Source: Candidatus Omnitrophota bacterium
GTDB lineage: Bacteria > Ratteibacteria > UBA8468 > B48-G9 > JAFGKM01
Direction of reading: 5' to 3'
DNA: 5,317 bases
Assembly: GCA_022704985.1 (NCBI GenBank)
Contig: JAKJFI010000071.1
Coordinates: 1 to 5,317 of the forward strand
Under the pieces are notes generated by a model. It worked only from the letters and a program-made list of their open reading frames with translations. It was not told the origin of the DNA and searched no databases. Shown piece by piece: positions 1 to 5,317 of the stretch (within the stretch, counting starts at the first letter, position 1; each line of letters begins with the position of its first letter). Both the position numbers and the translations under genes were made by a program.

Positions 1-2059
1 CGCCGTTGAAAGCCATCGGAATCCAGCGGCCGCTGGTTGCGCTACACGATGCCAGTGGAATCTCTTCCATACGCCGGCATTCACCTTCCAGGAATGATAA
101 AAAGGCCTTAGAGCGTTTCATCTCTCCGGGAAACCCGTCCAGTTTTTCAATTGTATTTCCTGCGTGGCGGATGCTCTGCCGCAGAAGTTTTACGGCTTTT
201 CTGATAGTCCGTTCCGACAAATGATGGTCTTTCCGGACATAGAAACACAACTGGTTGTAGCAGTCCCATGAACGCCAGTATTCTGCGATTGCAGAATACG
301 GAACCGTTGTATGCCCGATATGCCGGACAAGCCTTTTCCAGCCGGCAATCTCCCGTTCAAGCAGGGGAATGCTCTGTCTGATTTCTTTGGGATAGAACTG
401 TCCCATCTGTTCCATCAAGGGTATGCTTTTGCCAAGCGCGACAGACCTCTTCGCCAGCAGGGATGTCTTCTCAAGATGTCTGATTCCTGTCCTAAGACGC
501 ACTGACGCGGCGCGCCCGTCGCTTTCAAAACCGGCTGAATACAGTTCCACGCCGGCTTTTATTTTCTCGCTTGCGTAACGGCCGAAAATAGCGTTCCATT
601 CCACATAATCGCGCAGGTTCTCCAACGACGGAGACATGCCGGCGCTCTTCTTAACGCGTCCCATATACCGCAAAGACGCACCGGCAAGCGATTCAAGTTC
701 CCGCGCTACGGCAAGCGGAGAGGTGCCATGGCAACCGGGATTCCGCGCAAACTCCATTACCGAAACAACCGTTTCTCCCCACCTGTGGAAGGGATATGCG
801 TAAGGTCCGTGAAGACGGAAATCCCCTTTATGGTCGGCGTTAGAGGAAACAGTGAACGGACCTATAACGCCCAGGTTGCCGCCGACGCCGAACGGTATGC
901 CGTAGTCCCGGTCAACCAGACAGATGTACCGGGGAACAATCCGGCTCGAGGATATTATGGATTTGAATATACTACGCCCGCGGCCAGTCTTGAAATGTTG
1001 GTTGATACGCCTTATCCAGAAGGATTCCTCAAACCTGGCATCCGGACAAGCGGCATAGAACCCAGCGGCTTCTTCGTGCAGCCACAAGACCTCCCTGTAT
1101 TTTTTCATCGCGTCGGTGAGAGGCTCCTTTGGCAACGGCATCCCCCGTCCTATCCAGTTGTCGAAGCCGGCAAAACATCCGATTCCGTCGCCGCCTTTTT
1201 TGCGCAGGTCGTTGAAGAGGCGAGCCGTAAATTCCGGGTCTCCCCACAGCAGTCCTTTCACGTTCTTTCCCGTGGCGTTGCCGGGACCGAACAACGCCAT
1301 TATGGGAAGTCCGGTTTCCTTTTTCCAGCGGGGGATTCGACTGTCAACAACCGGTTTGAAAATATTCTCCTGGGTAATCTTGTGCGTCAGCACAGTATCG
1401 CCCCTGTACAACCCGGCAAGACGGCGGATATCCTGCGGGAAATGCGCGCCCCAGAGCCGGAGGAACAAACGCGGCGGCGCAGCCATCCGGTTCAAGGCCG
1501 CAAGGATGCTCTTCTCAAAGAAATCCGTATTGTCCTTGGCCGCCTCCCAGCATGTCATCAGTCCGGATAGGTCCGGATAAGTCCGGAACAACTCTTCGTG
1601 GCAATACCGGTTATACTCACGCAACAGGGGGGTATCTATGCACCCCCACCCCCGTCCCACCGCGAACGGAAGGCCGTGTTTCCTGCCGAACCCCGGAGAA
1701 CAATGGATAATGTACTCCATGAGAACGATGTCTATACCGCATCTCTTGCCCTCGGAGATTAGCCAGTTAAAATGAGCTATGTTCCGGTCGGTTTCGGCGG
1801 GAGAGAAAAAGGCGGCTTCGGGGAAAGAATGATACCTGATGAGCAGAGGATAGGGATGCACGTTCCAGAAAGTGATTCCGTTGAATCCTGCTTCTGCAAG
1901 CCGGGCAAAACGTTCTTTCCAGTAGTCCCGGTCATACCACCACCAGTCGAATCTATGTTCGCCGGCCTGATAGCATTCCTGGCCGTAGTCTTGTCCCAGC
2001 TGGAAGGGAAGCCACTGCTGAAAATGCCTGAACCTGAATGATTTCTGCACGGATTTCAT
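1..2059 (-). CDS. Glycosidase-like TIM-barrel protein, family unassigned (C-terminus cut by window edge)
   Basis: The frame is open without a stop for 686 codons from the ATG at 2059 to the left edge, so the protein is C-terminally truncated by the window. The start is fixed by a strong ribosome site (AAAAAGGAGG, 7 nt before ATG). No signal peptide or membrane segment is visible, so it is probably cytoplasmic. Residues ~38-80 read like the first strand and helix of a glycosidase (beta/alpha)8 barrel (an aromatic-rich WWWYDRDYW stretch, then RLAEAGFNGITFWNVHPYP). Later strand-like blocks end in acidic or aromatic residues: VLMEY (E115), GLMTCWE (E172), LFLRLWG (~198-204), and GIGCFAGFDNW (~292-302). 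E115 and E172 are candidate active-site acids by position only. Residues ~440-686 are mainly helical. This resembles uncharacterised GH20- or alpha-glucuronidase-like proteins of PVC bacteria, but I cannot assign a CAZy family or substrate. It is the third gene of the leftward operon. Its base composition appears somewhat GC-richer than the rightward gene. Confidence 0.8.
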   Translation of the reverse strand, partial: MKSVQKSFRFRHFQQWLPFQLGQDYGQECYQAGEHRFDWWWYDRDYWKERFARLAEAGFNGITFWNVHPYPLLIRYHSFPEAAFFSPAETDRNIAHFNWLISEGKRCGIDIVLMEYIIHCSPGFGRKHGLPFAVGRGWGCIDTPLLREYNRYCHEELFRTYPDLSGLMTCWEAAKDNTDFFEKSILAALNRMAAPPRLFLRLWGAHFPQDIRRLAGLYRGDTVLTHKITQENIFKPVVDSRIPRWKKETGLPIMALFGPGNATGKNVKGLLWGDPEFTARLFNDLRKKGGDGIGCFAGFDNWIGRGMPLPKEPLTDAMKKYREVLWLHEEAAGFYAACPDARFEESFWIRRINQHFKTGRGRSIFKSIISSSRIVPRYICLVDRDYGIPFGVGGNLGVIGPFTVSSNADHKGDFRLHGPYAYPFHRWGETVVSVMEFARNPGCHGTSPLAVARELESLAGASLRYMGRVKKSAGMSPSLENLRDYVEWNAIFGRYASEKIKAGVELYSAGFESDGRAASVRLRTGIRHLEKTSLLAKRSVALGKSIPLMEQMGQFYPKEIRQSIPLLEREIAGWKRLVRHIGHTTVPYSAIAEYWRSWDCYNQLCFYVRKDHHLSERTIRKAVKLLRQSIRHAGNTIEKLDGFPGEMKRSKAFLSFLEGECRRMEEIPLASCSATSGRWIPMAFNG

Positions 2060-2240
2060 GAAGAAGCCTCCTTTTTGGAGTTGCCGTCCAGTCCGCAGTC
2101 CGTCCAGTGGAAACGGATGGGATATAACGATTGATAGTCAAGAATGATTCTTCCGCCACTTGTGTGAAAGATGGAAGGAAAGCGGTCCGTTCCTTCATCG
2201 CCGAAAAATCTGTCTGCGTCCCATCCAATATTCAAAGCTG
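2060..2240 (-). other. 181-bp gap between pseudopilin and glycosidase-like gene, with short repeats and an open frame
   Basis: The gap is long for an operon whose first two genes are 26 bp apart. It has no convincing terminator or sigma70 promoter. It contains a direct repeat (CCGTCCAGT at 2084-2092 and 2100-2108, separated by the related CCGCAGT) and a small perfect palindrome (AAGAAT-G-ATTCTT, 2140-2152). One minus-strand frame is open from a GTG at 2262 to a TGA at 2056, giving 68 aa. It overlaps the pseudopilin's last codons and ends in an ATGA overlap with the next start codon. The encoded peptide is unrecognised and has only a weak ribosome site, so I do not call it a gene. Confidence 0.4.
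2066..2073 (-). promoter_or_regulatory. Ribosome binding site of the truncated glycosidase-like gene
   Basis: On the minus strand AAAGGAGG-type sequence (GGAGG at 2071-2067) precedes the ATG at 2059 by 7 nt. It is a near-perfect Shine-Dalgarno and decides the start of a gene whose far end is outside the window. Confidence 0.85.
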
Positions 2241-2909
2241 TCAGTCTTGCTCGAAAGTCCACCAGGAAACCTTGATTTCCGGAGACTTGTGCCAGCTGCA
2301 GTGGCCGTCCATCCAGACAAAATTGGCGCCCTCGCTATGGACGAAACCCATACTGTCGCGGATACTCGTCAGTCCAAACTCTGACGCAATAATGATATTA
2401 TCGGCTACGCTGTCACAGAACATCACCGTCCCAGAGGTATCTCTCACCTGGGAATACTTCTTCAACGTATTTGCATTGGCGGACGTATTCCCGCAGTCTC
2501 CGTTGATGGCATAGTTCTGCGATTCGGGTCTGTTCGCAGTTATGATATGCCGCCTGTACGGATTCTGAGGACAGGACAGAGCCCATATCTTCCTGCGGGC
2601 TTCCTTCACATTATTGGTGCCCAGCAGTGTTGGATAAAAATCACTCAACATTCGCGGCCATAAATAGTTATTGTAAGGAGCGCGTGGCGGGAAATACCCA
2701 TTCTCCATTTCAGTGTATAACAACACTATCATATGCAACTGCTTCAAGTTGTTTACGCAGACAGCCTGTCTTGCGCGTTGCCGCGCCTGCGACAGCGCCG
2801 GCAAAAGCATCGCCGCAAGTATTGCTATTATAGCTACCACCACCAGAAGTTCTATAAGCGTGAAGGCGTTCCGCCTTACCTCCCTCCCTCCTTCCTTCCT
2901 CTTTTCCAT
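2241..2909 (-). CDS. Type II secretion pseudopilin-like protein with H-X9-DG motif
   Basis: A 222-aa protein with an N-terminal prepilin-type cleavage/methylation segment. Basic residues 1-13 are followed by A15|FTLIELL, with E20 at the usual +5 position, then one hydrophobic helix (~17-38). The predicted prepilin peptidase cut is after A15; most family members have Gly there, though Ala is tolerated in some. Residues 39-60 ([18 protein letters not shown]) are the usual amphipathic continuation. The C-terminal domain contains LSCPQNP (111-117) and ends with H191-X9-D201-G202, the processing-associated H-X9-DG motif common in Planctomycetota and Lentisphaerota. Such proteins are expected to sit in the inner membrane or periplasm; their roles are unknown. 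I chose the ATG at 2909 because GGAGG lies 7 nt upstream. A TTG ten codons further up lies outside that ribosome site and would overlap the preceding gene. It is the second gene of the leftward operon, between a regulator and a glycosidase-like gene. Confidence 0.93.
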   Translation of the reverse strand: MEKRKEGGREVRRNAFTLIELLVVVAIIAILAAMLLPALSQARQRARQAVCVNNLKQLHMIVLLYTEMENGYFPPRAPYNNYLWPRMLSDFYPTLLGTNNVKEARRKIWALSCPQNPYRRHIITANRPESQNYAINGDCGNTSANANTLKKYSQVRDTSGTVMFCDSVADNIIIASEFGLTSIRDSMGFVHSEGANFVWMDGHCSWHKSPEIKVSWWTFEQD

Positions 2910-2913
2910 AATA

Positions 2914-2924
2914 CCCCCTCCTTT
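2914..2924 (-). promoter_or_regulatory. Ribosome binding site of the pseudopilin-like gene
   Basis: AAAGGAGGGGG on the minus strand, with GGAGG ending 7 nt before the ATG at 2909. It fills the 26-bp gap after the regulator's stop and decides the ATG start over the upstream TTG at 2939. Confidence 0.85.
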
Positions 2925-2935
2925 TTTTATATCCG

Positions 2936-3274
2936 TCAAACCACTGCCGCGGCAACTTTCTTTTCGGGCATCCTCTTAAGGACGGTTGCACAGGAAGCCC
3001 TGTGAACCAGATATGTCCGCAATATCCGTTCTGCCGGAACCGTACGCCGGGAATCCTGAATGGAAGACGCCAGCAGGTATGCCGCTTCCCGCCCCATCTC
3101 ATAACGCGTTTTCTTGCGGAGTTCTCGTATCGCCTGCTGGATGGTTGCATGAGAAACACTGTGTATATGAGCAAGGTCTCTGAACGGAGGCAGGGAGGTG
3201 CCCGGCGGGTACTGCCCGGACTCAATCTGTTTTTGAATTTCACCGACGATTGATGAAACCAGTTTTTTCTTCAT
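2936..3274 (-). CDS. GntR-type regulator with internal deletion: winged-helix domain joined to the tail of a LacI-type sensor domain
   Basis: A 112-aa protein. Residues ~4-52 are a clear GntR winged helix-turn-helix: the pattern [27 protein letters not shown], then [17 protein letters not shown] as recognition helix. The family next needs a beta wing (usually G-L-I..G-K-G-T-F-V); it is absent. From T56 the sequence instead matches the extreme C-terminus of LacI/PBP1-type sugar-sensing domains: [16 protein letters not shown] (57-72), then P80[15 protein letters not shown], aligning with the usual 'G..A...L...I......P....L...LVVRESC'. Full GntR-LacI hybrids have about 330-370 residues, so roughly 230-250 appear missing, yet the frame is intact. 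I infer an in-frame deletion product, which may still bind DNA but should not sense a sugar. A misassembly is the alternative. An in-frame TAA lies just upstream of the ATG, within the -10 element, so no longer start exists. It is first in the leftward operon, and a palindrome over its own promoter suggests autoregulation. Confidence 0.75.
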   Translation of the reverse strand: MKKKLVSSIVGEIQKQIESGQYPPGTSLPPFRDLAHIHSVSHATIQQAIRELRKKTRYEMGREAAYLLASSIQDSRRTVPAERILRTYLVHRASCATVLKRMPEKKVAAAVV

Positions 3275-3282
3275 CTTATTAT

Positions 3283-3311
3283 ATTATACATTATGTATAA
3301 GTGTTTGTCAA
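3283..3311 (-). promoter_or_regulatory. Consensus sigma70 promoter of the leftward operon
   Basis: On the minus strand the -35 is TTGACA (3311-3306), the spacer is exactly 17 bp, and the -10 is TATAAT (3288-3283). Both hexamers are perfect. Transcription should begin around 3276, one or two bases before the regulator's ATG at 3274, leaving no room for a ribosome site. Confidence 0.85.
3284..3300. promoter_or_regulatory. Perfect 17-bp palindromic operator over the -10 element
   Basis: TTATACAT-T-ATGTATAA: two perfect 8-bp arms around one central base (3292). It covers five of six bases of the leftward -10 and 12 bp of the spacer, so a bound protein would block RNA polymerase. GntR regulators, including LacI-domain hybrids such as AraR, bind short palindromes of this kind, so the adjacent regulator is the natural candidate. 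The binding partner is inferred. Confidence 0.75.
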
Positions 3312-3343
3312 GTTTATGTTAGGGTTGAGTATATAGGTAACAC

Positions 3344-3361
3344 TTTGTCCGTAATGACAAA
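3344..3361. promoter_or_regulatory. Second dyad, TTTGTC-N6-GACAAA, upstream of the rightward promoter
   Basis: Perfect 6-bp inverted arms (3344-3349 and 3356-3361) around CGTAAT. The centre is about 44 bp upstream of the predicted rightward transcription start, near the usual place for an activator touching RNA polymerase. It is unrelated in sequence to the 3284-3300 palindrome, so a different protein would read it. The rightward promoter lacks a good -35, which fits activation. Confidence 0.45.
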
Positions 3362-3381
3362 TATGCGTTCTTGCGAAAAGA

Positions 3382-3390
3382 TGTTATAAT
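3382..3390 (+). promoter_or_regulatory. Extended -10 promoter of the rightward gene
   Basis: TGT-TATAAT is a perfect -10 (3385-3390) preceded by the TGn extension. At 17-bp spacing the -35 position (3362-3367, TATGCG) matches the consensus poorly, as is common for extended -10 promoters. Start of transcription is predicted near 3397, giving a leader of about 16 nt before the ATG at 3413. Confidence 0.65.
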
Positions 3391-3401
3391 AGTCTTCTAT
3401 C

Positions 3402-3409
3402 AAAAGGAG
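3402..3409 (+). promoter_or_regulatory. Ribosome binding site of the rightward gene
   Basis: AAAAGGAG precedes the ATG at 3413 with only 3 nt between, a short spacing. It supports the ATG at 3413 over an in-frame TTG at 3371, which would lie upstream of the predicted transcription start. Confidence 0.7.
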
Positions 3410-3412
3410 CGT

Positions 3413-5197
3413 ATGAAAGAGAAGAAAGAAGGGTTCGACATACGGATAATACGTTCACCGTGGAGCGATTTCTACGGAAGAGAGATTGAAGATTGTCCAA
3501 AGACCCATCCGGACAGCTACCTGAAAGAGGTGGCGCGCGAGGGGTTTAACGCTGTATGGCTGCATTGTGTGTTGCGCGATATAGTTGCCTGCGACGCATT
3601 CCCTGAGTTCGGAAAGAAAGAGAAGAAGCAGATTCCCGCCCTGAACAAGCTGGTGGAGAAAGCGGACAGGTATGGACTTAAGGTTTATCTTTATCTCTGC
3701 GAACCACGGGGATTCAAGGAAGAGGACCCTTTCTGGAAAAATAATGCCGATGTCAGGGGGCAATCATGGAGTGTTAAGCACTCGGGTCCCTTTGAAGGAA
3801 CCTATGTTGCTTTATGTTCGAGTACGCAAAGGGTAAAGGATTATCTATACCAGAGCAGTCGCGACCTGTTTTCAAAGGTGCCGGGACTGGGCGGCGTCTT
3901 CATGATAACTGCGAGTGAATTCCATACCCACTGTTATTCGCACTACCCGAAAAATCTGAAGAATTTTTCCGACCCGAACATAAGAAAATGGGGCAAAACG
4001 CCGTTTGAATGCGGCAGGTGCGCAAAGAGGCATCCTGTGGAGGTTGCGGCCGAGGTAATTACCCTGGCGAACAAGGGGATAAAGGATGCAAATCCGGGCG
4101 CAAACGTGATTGCATGGAACTGGAGTTGGTATATACTGGAGCCTGACCCCCAGAAAAAACTCATAAGCCTCCTGCCCAAAGATGTGATTTTGCAGGGAGA
4201 TTTTGAAAGAGGCGGGTTTCAAAACATTCTTAATAAGCGGTTGGAGATTGATGAATACAGTCTTTCCTATACAGGTCCCTCGCCGAGGTTCAAAAAACTG
4301 TTCGCGCTGGCAAGAAAACGGGGGATGCGGGTTATCGCAAAACTGCAGATAGGCACTACCCACGAGCTTGTTACGGTTCCGTACCTTCCTGTCCCGTACA
4401 TAATCGCGGAGAAAGTGAACAGGCTGAGAAAACTCGGAGCCGACGGATATCTCGGATGCTGGATATTCGGAGGCAACGTCTCGGTCATGAGCAAGGTCGC
4501 GGGAAAGATGTCGGTCAACGCGACGATGACCCCTGCAAAAGCTGTCGGGGAAGTGGCGATTGAGGAGTTCGGAGAAGAAGCGGCAGGATATGTTGCAAAA
4601 GCATGGAAGCATTTCTCGGCGGCGTGGAAGAACTATCCGTTCAGCATACCGTTTCTTTATTATTCTCCGATAAATTATGCAACCGCCTATCCTCTGACGC
4701 TCGATGCAAAAGCCGTTCCCAGAATACCTTCATGGAAACTGAACAGAGATAGTAACGGATACCTGTTTGCCGGAGACAACCTGAAAGAATGGATTACCCC
4801 TTTTACCGCAGGTTTTGCCGTTAAGACGCTCAAGAAACTGCTGGCAGAATGGGAAAAGGGCATTCGGATGCTTGAGAAAGGGGCAGAGAAACAGCGGAAT
4901 CAGCGGTATAGAACAGAAACGGACATGGCTGTTCATATATCTCTGCTGGTAAAAAGCACAATCAACATCATCGAATTTTACGGTTGGCTGAAGAAATACA
5001 GGAAAAATACACCCGGAGCAAAGACCGCTTTACGCGGTATTCTGAAAGCTGAATTAACCATCGCAAAACTGGACAGGGAAATTATCAGCAGGAATCCCGA
5101 TTTCGGCTACCACGGGGAAGCGCACGCTTACCTGATAACGGAAAAAGACCTTTCATATAAAATCTCTCTGTTGAAGAAACAGCTAAAAAGACTGTAA
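3413..5197 (+). CDS. Glycosidase-like TIM-barrel protein, family unassigned
   Basis: A 594-aa protein with no signal peptide or membrane segment, so probably cytoplasmic. Barrel-like elements follow in order: EVAREGFNAVWLHCVLRDI (39-57, first strand), GLKVYLYLCEPRGF (88-101), GLGGVFMITASEFHTHC (158-174), NVIAWNWSW (231-239), DVILQGDFERGGF (257-269), RVIAKLQIGTTHEL (306-319) and GADGYLGCWIFGG (342-354). E169, D263, E265 and E318 sit at strand ends and are candidate catalytic residues by position only. A Cys/His group (H171, H173, C174, H177, then C200-x2-C203) could bind a metal. Residues ~370-594 are mostly helical and end with a conserved-looking FGYHGEAHAYLI block (565-574 region) as seen at the end of some GH20/GH67-like proteins. 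I recognise the style from uncharacterised proteins of PVC bacteria but cannot name a CAZy family or substrate. It is transcribed divergently from the regulator operon, whose last gene is also a barrel protein, so the two probably act in the same pathway. Confidence 0.85.
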   Translation: MKEKKEGFDIRIIRSPWSDFYGREIEDCPKTHPDSYLKEVAREGFNAVWLHCVLRDIVACDAFPEFGKKEKKQIPALNKLVEKADRYGLKVYLYLCEPRGFKEEDPFWKNNADVRGQSWSVKHSGPFEGTYVALCSSTQRVKDYLYQSSRDLFSKVPGLGGVFMITASEFHTHCYSHYPKNLKNFSDPNIRKWGKTPFECGRCAKRHPVEVAAEVITLANKGIKDANPGANVIAWNWSWYILEPDPQKKLISLLPKDVILQGDFERGGFQNILNKRLEIDEYSLSYTGPSPRFKKLFALARKRGMRVIAKLQIGTTHELVTVPYLPVPYIIAEKVNRLRKLGADGYLGCWIFGGNVSVMSKVAGKMSVNATMTPAKAVGEVAIEEFGEEAAGYVAKAWKHFSAAWKNYPFSIPFLYYSPINYATAYPLTLDAKAVPRIPSWKLNRDSNGYLFAGDNLKEWITPFTAGFAVKTLKKLLAEWEKGIRMLEKGAEKQRNQRYRTETDMAVHISLLVKSTINIIEFYGWLKKYRKNTPGAKTALRGILKAELTIAKLDREIISRNPDFGYHGEAHAYLITEKDLSYKISLLKKQLKRL

Positions 5198-5317
5198 ATA
5201 TTCACTTAACCCCATCTTGTCATGGAGATTGCTTCGTCATACAAAATATTCCTCGCAATGGCGCGGGAGAGTGAGGACTTATAAAGAACTTAGCGGTCTT
5301 TTTTAGGAACCCGTACT
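5198..5317. other. Gene-free tail after the rightward gene
   Basis: No open frame with a ribosome site is visible. Apart from the repeat at 5225-5262, the only structure is a weak A/U-rich stem before a T6 run (AAAGA at 5283-5287 with TCTTT at 5297-5301), which is too weak to call a terminator. Confidence 0.5.
5225..5262. repeat. Probable dispersed palindromic intergenic repeat
   Basis: GAGATTGCTTCGTC (5225-5238) and CCTCGCAATGGC (5251-5262) are imperfect inverted halves (ATTGC/GCAAT core) around an AT-rich centre. From memory, this matches a repeat found between genes in many uncultured bacterial genomes, of the form 'TCATTGCGAGGAG...GACGAAGCAATCTC'. It lies 28 bp after the stop codon. Only one copy is present in this window, so dispersal is not shown here. 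Confidence 0.6.

Noticed and set aside
728..1570. Plus-strand open frame of 280 codons
   Set aside because: It lies antisense inside the well-supported minus-strand glycosidase-like gene, has no ribosome site, and encodes a Pro/Arg-rich peptide unlike any family. It is a shadow frame.
2910..2939. N-terminal extension of the pseudopilin from a TTG at 2939
   Set aside because: It would overlap the regulator's stop and translate the GGAGG that serves the ATG at 2909.
2710..3243. 177-codon minus-strand frame overlapping the regulator and pseudopilin
   Set aside because: It overlaps two recognisable proteins in another frame and its Arg-rich product matches nothing. It also does not restore the missing wing or sensor domain, so the regulator is not explained by a frameshift.
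3371..3412. N-terminal extension of the rightward protein from a TTG
   Set aside because: The TTG precedes the extended -10 promoter, so it would not be transcribed; the ATG at 3413 has its own ribosome site.
5283..5304. Terminator after the rightward gene
   Set aside because: The stem is only five A/U-rich pairs before the T run and lies about 90 bp from the stop codon.
1..5317. tRNA, rRNA, CRISPR array or transposase
   Set aside because: None found: no cloverleaf, regular spaced repeats or transposase motifs were visible on either strand.

Overview
This window reads as accessory carbohydrate-metabolism DNA from an uncultured bacterium, most likely of the PVC group (Lentisphaerota, Kiritimatiellota or Planctomycetota). 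That placement is inference. It rests on a prepilin-like protein with the H-X9-DG C-terminal motif, a type greatly expanded in those phyla, sitting beside a GntR/LacI-type regulator and large glycosidase-like TIM-barrel proteins of no family I can name.

Layout: a divergent regulatory region (about 3275-3412) separates two transcription units. Leftward (minus strand) runs an apparent three-gene operon. It starts with a 112-aa GntR-type regulator (2936-3274), followed 26 bp later by a 222-aa type II pseudopilin-like protein (2241-2909). After about 180 bp comes a glycosidase-like protein of at least 686 aa (2059 to the left edge, where it is cut off). Rightward (plus strand) is a single 594-aa glycosidase-like TIM-barrel protein (3413-5197). 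The tail (5198-5317) has no gene but holds what looks like a dispersed palindromic repeat.

The regulator is the most unusual item. Its N-terminal half is a GntR winged-helix DNA reader. The wing and almost the whole LacI-type sugar-binding domain are missing, and the reading frame passes straight into the last ~45 residues typical of such a sensor domain. It therefore looks like an in-frame deletion derivative that keeps DNA binding and loses effector sensing. Its promoter is a perfect TTGACA-17 bp-TATAAT. A perfect 17-bp palindrome covers the -10 element, and the predicted transcript starts only about two bases before the ATG, so the mRNA would be nearly leaderless. A different dyad, TTTGTC-N6-GACAAA, lies about 44 bp upstream of the predicted start of the rightward transcript, which has an extended -10 promoter.

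Working model (inference): a regulator controls its own leftward operon through the palindrome, and the two divergent units encode cytoplasmic glycosidase-like enzymes for the same unknown glycan. Neither enzyme shows a signal peptide. The substrate cannot be read from the sequence.
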